This document shows, in pieces, positions 1 to 6,731 of a stretch of 52,470 nucleotides of DNA; position 1 is the first letter of the stretch; each line of letters opens with the position of its first letter. This DNA comes from Pedobacter petrophilus. Lineage in GTDB: Bacteria > Bacteroidota > Bacteroidia > Sphingobacteriales > Sphingobacteriaceae. The position numbers were made by a program, and so were the translations under genes. The stretch covers positions 1 through 52,470 of the forward strand of contig NZ_WKKH01000034.1 in the NCBI RefSeq assembly GCF_009674725.1, written 5' to 3'. Under the pieces are notes generated by a model that saw only the letters and a list, made by a program, of their open reading frames with translations, was not told the DNA's origin and did not search any database.

Positions 1-1
1 A

Positions 2-223
2 CTAGTGTTTAACTTCTTCTGTTTTAGTTGTAGTTGCTTTTACAGTAGTATCTTTAACGGTAGAATCTTTTACTGAAGTATCAACAGCAGTAGTATCAGT
101 AACGATAGTTGAAGAATCAGTTAAAGTTGTGTCAGAACCTTCAGCTTTTTTTTCTGAGTTACAAGCAACAACTGATAAAGATAAAGCTAAAGCTAAAAAG
201 CCTAATTTGAATGCATTTTTCAT
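2..223 (-). CDS. Small acidic Thr/Asp-rich lipoprotein, copy 1
   Basis: A 73-residue secreted lipoprotein of unknown function. It has a Lys-bearing N-terminus, a hydrophobic stretch (residues 5-20) and a lipobox ending at Cys21 (VVAC), so SPII export and lipidation are expected. The mature part of about 52 residues is low in complexity, dominated by Asp, Thr, Ser, Val and Lys. It contains four imperfect five-residue repeats (DTSVK, DSTVK, DTTVK, ATTTK) and is probably disordered. It differs from copy 2 at one residue (Ser30 versus Ala30). Upstream lies GGGTTAC-N13-ACGTATTA (259-286), the motif found in front of the ECF sigma gene at 783. The TAnnTTTG element present in front of copy 2 is absent here. 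The family was not recognised; a role as envelope-stress target of the neighbouring sigma factor is an inference. Confidence 0.8.
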   Translation of the reverse strand: MKNAFKLGFLALALSLSVVACNSEKKAEGSDTTLTDSSTIVTDTTAVDTSVKDSTVKDTTVKATTTKTEEVKH

Positions 224-258
224 GTTTGAATATTTTTAGTGATTAATTAATTTACCCT

Positions 259-286
259 TAATACGTAGATATTAAAAAGGTAACCC
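259..286 (-). promoter_or_regulatory. Putative ECF-type promoter of lipoprotein copy 1 (GGGTTAC-N13-ACGTATTA)
   Basis: On the minus strand GGGTTAC (286-280) is followed after exactly 13 nt by ACGTATTA (266-259), about 35 nt before the ATG. The same two boxes at the same spacing occur at 751-778 before the sigma gene. Two identical boxes at identical spacing in divergent promoters next to an ECF sigma gene suggest its recognition site. Confidence 0.5.
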
Positions 287-304
287 ATAAAAATCAAAAA
301 AAAT

Positions 305-342
305 AAAAAAGTCCTTAAGAGGTTGATCTTAAGGACTTTTTT
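305..342 (-). terminator. Rho-independent terminator after lipoprotein copy 2
   Basis: A 16-bp perfect inverted repeat around AAGTCCTTAAGA, with the loop GGTTGA (321-326), lies between the two lipoprotein genes. It is flanked by A and T runs and could work in both directions. It should isolate copy 1 from transcription of copy 2. Confidence 0.85.
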
Positions 343-359
343 ATATAACTAAAGTTAGA

Positions 360-581
360 CTAGTGTTTAACTTCTTCTGTTTTAGTTGTAGTTGCTTTTA
401 CAGTAGTATCTTTAACGGTAGAATCTTTTACTGAAGTATCAACAGCAGTAGTATCAGTAACGATAGTTGAAGAATCAGTTAAAGTAGTATCAGCACCTTC
501 AGCTTTTTTTTCTGAGTTACAAGCTACAACTGATAAAGATAAAGCTAAAGCTAAAAAGCCTAATTTGAATGCATTTTTCAT
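360..581 (-). CDS. Small acidic Thr/Asp-rich lipoprotein, copy 2
   Basis: A 73-residue lipoprotein almost identical to copy 1, differing at residue 30 (Ala). It has the same signal peptide, the same lipobox Cys21 and the same Asp/Thr/Lys pentapeptide repeats. It has its own terminator (305-342). Its upstream region holds a good housekeeping promoter (TTG-N21-TACCTTTG, 621-652) superimposed on a weaker version of the GGGTTAC-N13 motif (613-640, downstream box CGGCATTA). This copy may be expressed constitutively while copy 1 depends on the ECF-type motif. Function is unknown; the sequence supports only export and outer-membrane or periplasmic anchoring. Confidence 0.85.
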   Translation of the reverse strand: MKNAFKLGFLALALSLSVVACNSEKKAEGADTTLTDSSTIVTDTTAVDTSVKDSTVKDTTVKATTTKTEEVKH

Positions 582-612
582 TTTTGAATTTTTTAAGTAA
601 TAATTTTCTTGT

Positions 613-652
613 TAATGCCGCAAAGGTAAAAAGGTAACCCAACAATTTCCAA
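613..652 (-). promoter_or_regulatory. Composite promoter of lipoprotein copy 2
   Basis: On the minus strand TTG (652-650), a 21-nt spacer and TACCTTTG (628-621) match the Bacteroidota primary-sigma promoter. The implied leader is about 35 nt. GGGTTAC (640-634) followed after 13 nt by CGGCATTA (620-613) overlaps it, a degenerate form of the motif at 259-286 and 751-778. Confidence 0.6.
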
Positions 653-683
653 AAAAGTTAAAATATTTTTTTCTGCTATTTTT

Positions 684-714
684 AGGTTACTGTTTATATA
701 GAAGCGGAATTAAA
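684..714 (+). promoter_or_regulatory. Weak further copy of the GGTTAC-type motif
   Basis: AGGTTAC (684-690) followed after 13 nt by GCGGAATTAAAC resembles the sigma-associated motif but differs within the downstream box. It lies about 70 nt before the sigma gene's own motif and could be a second, weaker promoter. Confidence 0.25.
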
Positions 715-750
715 CTCCGTTAGTGGCTATAATTTTTTTTGTCTAATATT

Positions 751-778
751 GGGTTACTATTTACCGAAAAACGTATTA
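751..778 (+). promoter_or_regulatory. Putative autoregulatory ECF promoter of the sigma gene
   Basis: GGGTTAC (751-757), a 13-nt spacer and ACGTATTA (771-778) exactly repeat the motif before lipoprotein copy 1. The downstream box ends only 4 nt before the GTG start at 783, so this promoter would give a leaderless or nearly leaderless transcript. Confidence 0.5.
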
Positions 779-782
779 ACTA

Positions 783-1349
783 GTGAATAACAGTTTAAAG
801 AGTTCAGTTCCAACGGATAGAGAGGTTATTTTAGGTATTCTAAATAACTCTGAAGATACACTTAACAAGTTATATAAGGCTTATTTTGCGATGGTTTTGC
901 AATTTATCCTCAATAATAATGGTGATGAGGATGATGCAAAAGATGTTTACCAGGAAGCCATAATTATTTTATATAACAAAATTAAAGAGGGAAATTTCGA
1001 ACTCAGCAGTAAACTTAAAACATATATTTATTCGGTTTGCCGACGGATTTGGTTAAAAAAATTGAGTCAGAGCAGTAGAAAGACCGGTAATATTAACGAT
1101 TACGAAGATGTGTTTGCTGTTGAGGAAGATGTAGAAGAACACGAGGAAAAAGATTTGCAGTTTGTAAAAATGCAATCGGCTCTTGATCATTTAGGTGAAC
1201 CTTGTAAAACCATTATTCAAGATTTTTATATACACAGTTTATCCATGCAGGATATTTGCGAAAAGTTTGGCTATACCAATACAGATAACGCAAAAACACA
1301 GAAGTATAAATGCCTGCAACGGTTAAAAAAAATATTTTTTCAACCATAA
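783..1349 (+). CDS. ECF-type RNA polymerase sigma factor
   Basis: A 188-residue sigma-70 family protein of extracytoplasmic-function size. Region 2 occupies about residues 22-95, with the aromatic and basic helix before residue 95 expected for -10 recognition. After an acidic linker (110-125), region 4 lies at about 133-186 with a helix-turn-helix (SMQDICEKFGY then KTQKYKCLQRL). There is no extra C-terminal domain. The start is GTG at 783; an in-frame stop at 777-779 excludes a longer form, and the next Met lies inside region 2. The next gene begins 8 nt after the stop and encodes an anti-sigma-like membrane protein, so the pair is probably co-transcribed. A sigma-like motif just upstream suggests autoregulation. 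Family is clear; signal and regulon are inferred. Confidence 0.9.
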   Translation: MNNSLKSSVPTDREVILGILNNSEDTLNKLYKAYFAMVLQFILNNNGDEDDAKDVYQEAIIILYNKIKEGNFELSSKLKTYIYSVCRRIWLKKLSQSSRKTGNINDYEDVFAVEEDVEEHEEKDLQFVKMQSALDHLGEPCKTIIQDFYIHSLSMQDICEKFGYTNTDNAKTQKYKCLQRLKKIFFQP

Positions 1350-1357
1350 TAATTGAA

Positions 1358-2455
1358 ATGAGAAACGATTTGGAGTTAGATGCAATTATTGAAGATTATC
1401 TGTTAGGTAAACTTAACCTACAAGAAACCGAAGCTTTTGAACAGTTACGCCGGAATGATCCGACTGTAGACCATAAAGTGGTTTCCCATAAATTCTTTAT
1501 GGAATCTATGGAAATGTTTGCTGCACAGGTTCGCTTAAAAGAACAATTAAATAGCATTCATGCAGAGATAGATGTAGATGGTTTGGCTTCAAAGCTAGGT
1601 CCTCATCCTTCGCGTGTGGTGCAGTTATGGCGTAAACATAAATCAGTAATTGCTGTTGCTGCTTCTTTTTTAGTTTTATCGCTGGTTTCAGTTTATTCTA
1701 TTCAACACAATACTAAACAGAAAGAGCAACTTGTATTGTTAAGCAATCAGGTTAACAGGGCAATTAAAACACAAAATAGTTTAATCAGAAAGATAAACAA
1801 CACCAATACCAGCCCGGGTAAACCGGCTGTTCAAAACAGTTTTGGCGGTACTGGTTTCGCCATCTCTACCAATGGCTACATCCTTACCAATCTACACGTA
1901 ATTAACGGTGCTGATTCTTTGTATGTTCAGAATAATAAAGGGGAGTCTTTCAAAGTAAAATCAATTTATACAGATCCTCAGAATGATATTGCAATTCTTA
2001 AAATAAGCGATAAGAACTTCAATCATTTATCAGCTATTCCTTATTCAATAAAAAAGAATACGAGCAGCATTGGCGAAATAGTTTATACCTTAGGTTACCC
2101 TAAAGATGATGCGGTGCTGGGTGAAGGGTATGTGAGTTCTAAAAATGGTTTTATTGGTGATACTACGCAGTACCAGGTTTCTATTCCTGTAAATCCAGGT
2201 AACAGTGGTGGTCCGCTTTTAGATTCTAACGGTAATCTCGTGGGGATTATCAGCGGAAAACCGGATCAGACAGAAGGAGCTGCATTTGCCATTAAATCGA
2301 AATATATTTTAGAAGCCATGCGTGCAATCCCTCAGGATTCGTTAGGTTCAAGCAAACTTTCTTCAACGAAGAAAAGCCTGCTTTCTGGTTTGAAACGTAC
2401 AAAGCAAATTGAAAAACTTCAGGATTATGTTTTCATGATCAAAGTCTATAATTAA
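1358..2455 (+). CDS. Membrane-anchored anti-sigma-like protein with periplasmic trypsin/HtrA-type protease
   Basis: 365 residues from ATG 1358; an earlier in-frame ATG at 1310 lies inside the sigma gene and is less likely. Residues 1-90 are cytoplasmic and begin with a pattern typical of anti-sigma N-termini (acidic start, DYLLGKL, then a Glu-rich helix). One transmembrane helix spans about 97-113. Residues 120-146 look like a coiled coil. Residues 160-325 form a chymotrypsin-fold S1C protease with an intact triad: His180 (TNLHVI), Asp210 (NDIAIL) and Ser283 (GNSGGPL). No PDZ domain follows. The order sigma then membrane protein is that of sigma/anti-sigma pairs. I infer that one polypeptide combines sigma binding with periplasmic sensing or proteolysis. 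The alternative is a DegP-like protease with an unrelated N-terminus. Confidence 0.85.
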   Translation: MRNDLELDAIIEDYLLGKLNLQETEAFEQLRRNDPTVDHKVVSHKFFMESMEMFAAQVRLKEQLNSIHAEIDVDGLASKLGPHPSRVVQLWRKHKSVIAVAASFLVLSLVSVYSIQHNTKQKEQLVLLSNQVNRAIKTQNSLIRKINNTNTSPGKPAVQNSFGGTGFAISTNGYILTNLHVINGADSLYVQNNKGESFKVKSIYTDPQNDIAILKISDKNFNHLSAIPYSIKKNTSSIGEIVYTLGYPKDDAVLGEGYVSSKNGFIGDTTQYQVSIPVNPGNSGGPLLDSNGNLVGIISGKPDQTEGAAFAIKSKYILEAMRAIPQDSLGSSKLSSTKKSLLSGLKRTKQIEKLQDYVFMIKVYN

Positions 2456-2478
2456 ATAATCCAAACAAATTAATATTA

Positions 2479-2513
2479 AATCCCCTGTTGCGTAACTTCT
2501 TCAGGGGTTTTTT
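2479..2513 (+). terminator. Terminator of the sigma/protease operon
   Basis: The stem CCCCTG (2482-2487) pairs with CAGGGG (2502-2507) and a run of six T follows. Confidence 0.8.
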
Positions 2514-2576
2514 GTGCGATTATAATTTAGATGTATTAAAGTAATATTAAACCTATGTATTTACTATAGTATTGAT

Positions 2577-2584
2577 TAGCTTTG
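2577..2584 (+). promoter_or_regulatory. -7 element of the peroxiredoxin gene
   Basis: TAGCTTTG exactly matches TAnnTTTG, 28 nt before the ATG. No clear TTG at -33 was found. Confidence 0.45.
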
Positions 2585-2612
2585 TTTAAATCAACTTAAA
2601 ATTAATATTATT

Positions 2613-3248
2613 ATGAGCATAAGATTAGGCGATACCGCACCAAATTTTCAAGCGGAAACATCTATTGGCAATATAGATTTTTACGAATATTTAGGCGATA
2701 GCTGGGGCGTTTTGTTTTCGCATCCTGCGGATTATACGCCTGTTTGCACCACAGAATTAGGCCGCACTGCTGCACTTAAAAGTGAGTTTGAAAAGCGAAA
2801 TGTAAAAGTGCTTGCATTAAGTGTAGATTCGGCAGAATCGCACAAGGGTTGGATTAGCGATATCAATGAAACCCAAAATACCTCTGTAGAATTTCCAATT
2901 ATTGCAGATGCTGATAAAACGGTTGCAAATCTATATGATATGATTCATCCAAATGCTTCAGAAACGCAAACCGTAAGATCGCTCTTTGTTATTAGCCCTG
3001 ATAAAAAAGTAAAATTAACCATCACTTATCCTGCTTCAACAGGAAGAAACTTTAATGAAGTATTAAGGGTAATTGATTCTTTACAGCTTACTGCCCAATA
3101 TACAGTTGCCACTCCGGCAGATTGGAACGATGGTGATGACGTAATTGTAATAAATAGTATTAAAACAGAAGATATTCCGGATAAATTTCCAAAAGGGCAT
3201 AAAGTTATCAAGCCATATCTACGCACTACGCCACAACCGAACAAATAA
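2613..3248 (+). CDS. 1-Cys peroxiredoxin (Prx6-like)
   Basis: This 211-residue thiol peroxidase reduces hydrogen peroxide and alkyl hydroperoxides in the cytoplasm. The AhpC/TSA thioredoxin fold occupies about residues 4-155, with the active-site segment HPADYTPVCTTE and peroxidatic Cys45. No other cysteine is present, so there is no resolving Cys. With the extended C-terminal domain (about 160-205) and length near 210-220, this places it in the Prx6/1-Cys group rather than typical 2-Cys AhpC. The gene stands alone, with a terminator before it and a -7 element 28 nt before the start. The reductant that recycles Cys45 is not evident from the neighbourhood. Confidence 0.93.
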   Translation: MSIRLGDTAPNFQAETSIGNIDFYEYLGDSWGVLFSHPADYTPVCTTELGRTAALKSEFEKRNVKVLALSVDSAESHKGWISDINETQNTSVEFPIIADADKTVANLYDMIHPNASETQTVRSLFVISPDKKVKLTITYPASTGRNFNEVLRVIDSLQLTAQYTVATPADWNDGDDVIVINSIKTEDIPDKFPKGHKVIKPYLRTTPQPNK

Positions 3249-3307
3249 ATAAGAATTTTACGATCTATACGCAACATTATCGTTAACAATGGCTCGTTTC
3301 AGTCGTA

Positions 3308-3340
3308 TTGTCTCATTATTTATTATATTCGATAGTTTTG
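3308..3340 (+). promoter_or_regulatory. Promoter of the cold-shock gene with a long leader
   Basis: TTG (3308-3310), a 22-nt spacer and TAGTTTTG (3333-3340) match the Bacteroidota consensus. The implied leader is about 90 nt. Long 5' leaders are typical of cold-shock mRNAs and may contribute to temperature control. Confidence 0.55.
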
Positions 3341-3435
3341 TTCGAAGATTAACGCCTGATAATTTATTTAATTTTTAATTGTTTTTGGGAAAATGAAGGG
3401 CAAGATTTAAAAATTATTTATTAATTATTATTTTT

Positions 3436-3636
3436 ATGGCAACTGGAAAAGTTAAGTGGTTTAATACTCAAAAAGGTTTTGGATTTATATTGCAAGAAGA
3501 CAATACAGATTTATTCGTTCATTTTAAAGACGTTCTTGGTGGAATTGATAGTATACAAGAAGGAGACAGTGTAGAATATGAAGTAGCTGATGGCCGAAAA
3601 GGGTTGCAAGCCATAAACGTTAAAAAAATTAGTTAA
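3436..3636 (+). CDS. CspA-family cold-shock RNA-binding protein
   Basis: A 66-residue single cold-shock domain of standard length that binds single-stranded RNA or DNA and melts mRNA structure. The N-terminal GKVKWFN, RNP1 (KGFGFI, residues 13-18) and RNP2 (LFVHF) carry the expected aromatic residues. It is monocistronic, with a predicted 90-nt leader and a strong terminator immediately downstream. The sequence does not show whether it is cold-inducible or constitutive; the long leader favours post-transcriptional control. Confidence 0.95.
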   Translation: MATGKVKWFNTQKGFGFILQEDNTDLFVHFKDVLGGIDSIQEGDSVEYEVADGRKGLQAINVKKIS

Positions 3637-3648
3637 GATTAAAGTATC

Positions 3649-3688
3649 AAAAAAGAAGCGCCTTTCTCTTTGAAGGGGCTTCTTTTTT
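3649..3688. terminator. Bidirectional terminator after the cold-shock gene
   Basis: AAAAAAGAAGC (3649-3659) pairs with GCTTCTTTTTT (3678-3688), giving A and T runs on both sides. It lies between convergent genes and can serve both. Confidence 0.8.
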
Positions 3689-3733
3689 GGCGTAAATCCT
3701 GGAAAATCCCTGGTGGACTATTACGATTTGCAA

Positions 3734-4918
3734 TCAATAGTGTTGAATAATGGATGCTTTGAGGATCACGTTTTCTCCATTGGCTATTTTGGTGAAAATC
3801 AAAAACTGATTGTGGTTTGATTTAATTTTATATTTTTTCACCAATTCTTCTGCTTTCGCCGGATAATTCCTTACAATCACATTTCCAGTTAAATTACCCG
3901 TTTTTTTTAAGTCTGCAGCAGTTAGTTGCCCTTCAAGTTCAAATATTCTTCCTGGAAAGTCACTGTTAATGATATTACTTGCATAAAGTTGGGTTTGCGG
4001 ATGCAATTTTGCCAATTGATAGCTAGCTGCAATCAGATTAAAGGCACCAGACTTAAGCAATGCTGCATCTGGTTCATACAGGTATTTAAAGCTTGCAAGA
4101 TTATCGGAAAAGGATACATTGACATCACTTTCAGATTTTTTAAAGCAAAATACTTTTTCTTTTTCATTGAGTGCCACAGCAGTAATCTTCGGCTCGCCCG
4201 AAAAATCCTGATCAAGAATCCATAGCAACTCTTTACATTCATTTTTTACACTCACGATATGAATTTCACTTACGAATTTTAATTCTGTTAAACCCGCAGT
4301 TATGTCCAGTAGTGGAGCCGTCTTAATAATTATTCTGCCTGCTTTTTGCAATAGTAAATCCAGGTTTGCAGTTACATCCGGCGTGCAATCTTTCAACATG
4401 AATACCTTGCCTTTACCCGCCCTGCGTGCAGGATCAATATAAACGGTATCATATTGTTCGTTTGCATTTCTAACGAATGCCATGCCATCAACGGCTTCAA
4501 AATGAATGTTTTCCGCACGGAGGATTTTGGCATTATGTGCTGCTATCGCAGATAATTCTTGATTGATTTCGCAATGAGTTACCTTACGTATTTGCTTGGA
4601 AAAATAATAAGCATCTACTCCAAAACCTCCGGTCAGGTCTATCAGTACATCGCCAACGGCTAATTTCGATTTATACTGTGCCGTGATTTCTGAAGATGTT
4701 TGCTCGATAGACAAAGGAGGCGGATAGTAAATGTCTGAAGCCTGAAACCAGCTTGGTAACTTCTTTTCAGATTTTTTCTTACTTAGTAATTGTCCCGCTA
4801 ACTCGGCTGCACTTACGCCTTCGAATTTACTTCTAGCTAAAGCAATCTGATTGATATCTGCATTTAAATTTGCGTCAATGTATTCCTGAATAGCTTTAGC
4901 TAAAAGTTTATAGTTCAT
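3734..4918 (-). CDS. Class I SAM-dependent methyltransferase of the PG1098/THUMP-like family
   Basis: A 394-residue three-domain protein. Residues 1-70 form a helical N-terminal domain. Residues about 75-240 are a Rossmann methyltransferase with SAM motif I (DLTGGFGVDA, near 94-103), an acidic residue after strand 2 (HCEIN) and motif IV DPARRAG near residue 160. Motif IV of this type is common in nucleic-acid methyltransferases. The C-terminal part matches the ferredoxin-like plus THUMP-like arrangement I associate with Porphyromonas PG1098. RNA is the likely substrate, but this is inference from the family. It follows the aspartate kinase gene after 78 nt on the same strand and may belong to that transcript. 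Confidence 0.8.
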   Translation of the reverse strand: MNYKLLAKAIQEYIDANLNADINQIALARSKFEGVSAAELAGQLLSKKKSEKKLPSWFQASDIYYPPPLSIEQTSSEITAQYKSKLAVGDVLIDLTGGFGVDAYYFSKQIRKVTHCEINQELSAIAAHNAKILRAENIHFEAVDGMAFVRNANEQYDTVYIDPARRAGKGKVFMLKDCTPDVTANLDLLLQKAGRIIIKTAPLLDITAGLTELKFVSEIHIVSVKNECKELLWILDQDFSGEPKITAVALNEKEKVFCFKKSESDVNVSFSDNLASFKYLYEPDAALLKSGAFNLIAASYQLAKLHPQTQLYASNIINSDFPGRIFELEGQLTAADLKKTGNLTGNVIVRNYPAKAEELVKKYKIKSNHNQFLIFTKIANGENVILKASIIQHY

Positions 4919-4996
4919 TTTGCAGTTTCTAGATTGTATACCTGATTAATTATCCAAAGGAACTTGTTCAATCCAGGTTGGCTAAGGCGATTTGAT

Positions 4997-6262
4997 TTAA
5001 GCCTTATTTTTCATCACCATCTGGCAGGTATGGCGACTTTTTACTTCCAGTAAAATATCTTTATCTACCGTTACGCGGTCAATAGTACTTTGATTGTAGT
5101 AGCGGATGGTCACTAACTCAAGGTCTTTATTATATTTTACAGTAAATTCTGCAGATAGGTCTTTAATTAGCCGCTCAATCCTTTCCGGCTGATCATCAAC
5201 ACTCACCGAAAAACTAATAGCAGAGTTCAGCATGGTGTTAATTTTAATCTTATGCTTGTGGAAGAGTTCGAAGATATTGCTTAGGTTTTCTTCAATAATA
5301 AATGAATAATCCTTTGGGAAGATGGAAATCAGTGCCTGATTAACTTTGAAAATAAAAGAAGGAACCGGTAGGGGATTATTCTCCTTTGTGATGGCTGTTC
5401 CAACACCCTCTGGTTGAATAAACGAGCGGACGAACAAAGGGATTCCCTTATTTTGTAGCGGTTTAATTGTTTTTGGATGAATCACGGTTGCGCCATAGTA
5501 AGTCAGCTCTATTGCATCATGATAAGAAAGCTGTGCAATTTTTTCAGTTTCATCAAACCATTTAGGATCTGCATTTAACACTCCCGGAACATCTTTCCAA
5601 ATAGTTAATGCCACCGCGTCAAGGCATGAGGCAAATATGGCTGCAGAATAATCTGAACCTTCTCTCCCTAAAGTAGTGGTGTAATTTTCGCTCGTTCCGC
5701 CAATAAAACCCTGGGTAATAATAATGTGGTCATCAAGCAAAGGTACCAGATCACGTTGGATAATTTGATTCGTTTTAGCCCAATCCACTTTACCTTCACG
5801 GTAGGTATTATCCGTTTGAATAAAATTCCTGGCATCAGTCCACAATGCCTTGTTTCCACATTCATTTAACCAGGCGGCTACGATTTTGGTGGAAACGACT
5901 TCACCGATTGAAACAATCTGATCGTAAATATAATCAGCGTCATTATCCGGCTCATCTTCAATCAGCCAGTCAATCTCCACAAATGTATTCGCAACATCAT
6001 CATAAACCGAATTGGATTTACCTTGAAAAAGCGCCTCAATAATGTGAAAGTGGAAATGCTTTATTTCATCGAAAATGGCGTGGGTTTCATCACTGCCATT
6101 TAAGTAGGCATGGGTTAACTCTTCCAGCTTATTCGTTATTTTGCCCATTGCTGAAATTACCACCAGCAATTTGCCGTTTTTATAATCTCTAACGATGTTG
6201 CAAAGGTTCTTCACGCCAGCCGCATCTTTTACTGAGGCACCTCCAAACTTAAAAATATCCAT
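4997..6262 (-). CDS. lysC: Aspartate kinase, monofunctional
   Basis: It phosphorylates L-aspartate with ATP, the first step toward lysine, threonine and methionine. The 421-residue protein starts at MDIFKFGGASVKD, where Lys5-Phe-Gly-Gly is the conserved kinase N-terminus; a longer in-frame start would run into the upstream GNAT gene. The catalytic domain covers about residues 1-285 (SAMGKIT; TLGREGSDYSA) and the C-terminal third is ACT-like. No homoserine dehydrogenase domain is attached. The start lies one base after the GNAT stop, so translation is probably coupled within a YggS-GNAT-kinase operon. End-product control through the ACT domain is expected for the family; which amino acid inhibits cannot be read. 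Confidence 0.9.
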   Translation of the reverse strand: MDIFKFGGASVKDAAGVKNLCNIVRDYKNGKLLVVISAMGKITNKLEELTHAYLNGSDETHAIFDEIKHFHFHIIEALFQGKSNSVYDDVANTFVEIDWLIEDEPDNDADYIYDQIVSIGEVVSTKIVAAWLNECGNKALWTDARNFIQTDNTYREGKVDWAKTNQIIQRDLVPLLDDHIIITQGFIGGTSENYTTTLGREGSDYSAAIFASCLDAVALTIWKDVPGVLNADPKWFDETEKIAQLSYHDAIELTYYGATVIHPKTIKPLQNKGIPLFVRSFIQPEGVGTAITKENNPLPVPSFIFKVNQALISIFPKDYSFIIEENLSNIFELFHKHKIKINTMLNSAISFSVSVDDQPERIERLIKDLSAEFTVKYNKDLELVTIRYYNQSTIDRVTVDKDILLEVKSRHTCQMVMKNKA

Positions 6263-6263
6263 A

Positions 6264-6731
6264 TTAAAATGCCTTAACCTGATCTGTAGATAATGCGGCA
6301 TTTAGCCAGCCGCTTTCTAAATATGCACTGTATTTATTATAAAAGTTAATTGCAGGTGCGTTCCAATCCAAAACCTGCCATACCATTCCATTGAAATTGC
6401 CGTTTTTAGCTTCTACAATAACTTTTTCAAAAAGAATTTTGCCAATTCCTTTTCCCCTGAATTCTTCCGTTACAATAAAATCTTCCAAATATAATCTCGA
6501 ACCCTTCCAGGTAGAATAACGGGTATAATATAAAGCAAAGCCTACAATTGTTCCGTCAACCTCTGCTACGAAAGCCTTCCAAACAGGGTTTTTGCCAAAT
6601 CCTGCTTCAGTAAAATGATCCAGCGTTACGGTAACTTCTTGTGGAGCGCGTTCATATACAGCCAGTTCGTTAATCAACTCCAAAATTCTTGGGCAATCTA
6701 TGGCTTTGGCTGTTCTAATATTTAAATTCAT
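6264..6731 (-). CDS. GNAT N-acetyltransferase, SSAT-like
   Basis: A 155-residue single-domain acetyltransferase that transfers acetyl from acetyl-CoA to an amine. The acetyl-CoA motif is RGKGIG, preceded by the strand LYLEDFIVTEEFRG that is typical of the diamine/thialysine acetyltransferase (SAT1/SAT2) subgroup. WQVLDWNAPAINFY supplies the second conserved block. Its start codon shares one base with the yggS stop (TAATG), indicating translational coupling. The substrate cannot be fixed from sequence; polyamines or thialysine-like amines are the family precedent. Confidence 0.85.
   Translation of the reverse strand: MNLNIRTAKAIDCPRILELINELAVYERAPQEVTVTLDHFTEAGFGKNPVWKAFVAEVDGTIVGFALYYTRYSTWKGSRLYLEDFIVTEEFRGKGIGKILFEKVIVEAKNGNFNGMVWQVLDWNAPAINFYNKYSAYLESGWLNAALSTDQVKAF

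Larger units (their letters stand above)
1..598. repeat. Tandem direct duplication carrying two small lipoprotein genes
   Basis: Bases from 1 onward reappear from 359 onward (offset 358) with only a few substitutions through the whole gene and about 20 nt upstream of each start. After that only a short GGTAACCC block is shared. The first unit begins at the window edge, so a further copy outside the window is possible. Confidence 0.9.

Noticed and set aside
1310..1357. Earlier in-frame ATG for the anti-sigma/protease gene
   Set aside because: It would place 16 extra residues inside the sigma coding region; ATG 1358, 8 nt after the sigma stop, begins the typical acidic N-terminus.
3026..3289. 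87-codon minus-strand frame over the peroxiredoxin 3' end
   Set aside because: A shadow of the plus-strand gene; no promoter or RBS, and composition is atypical.
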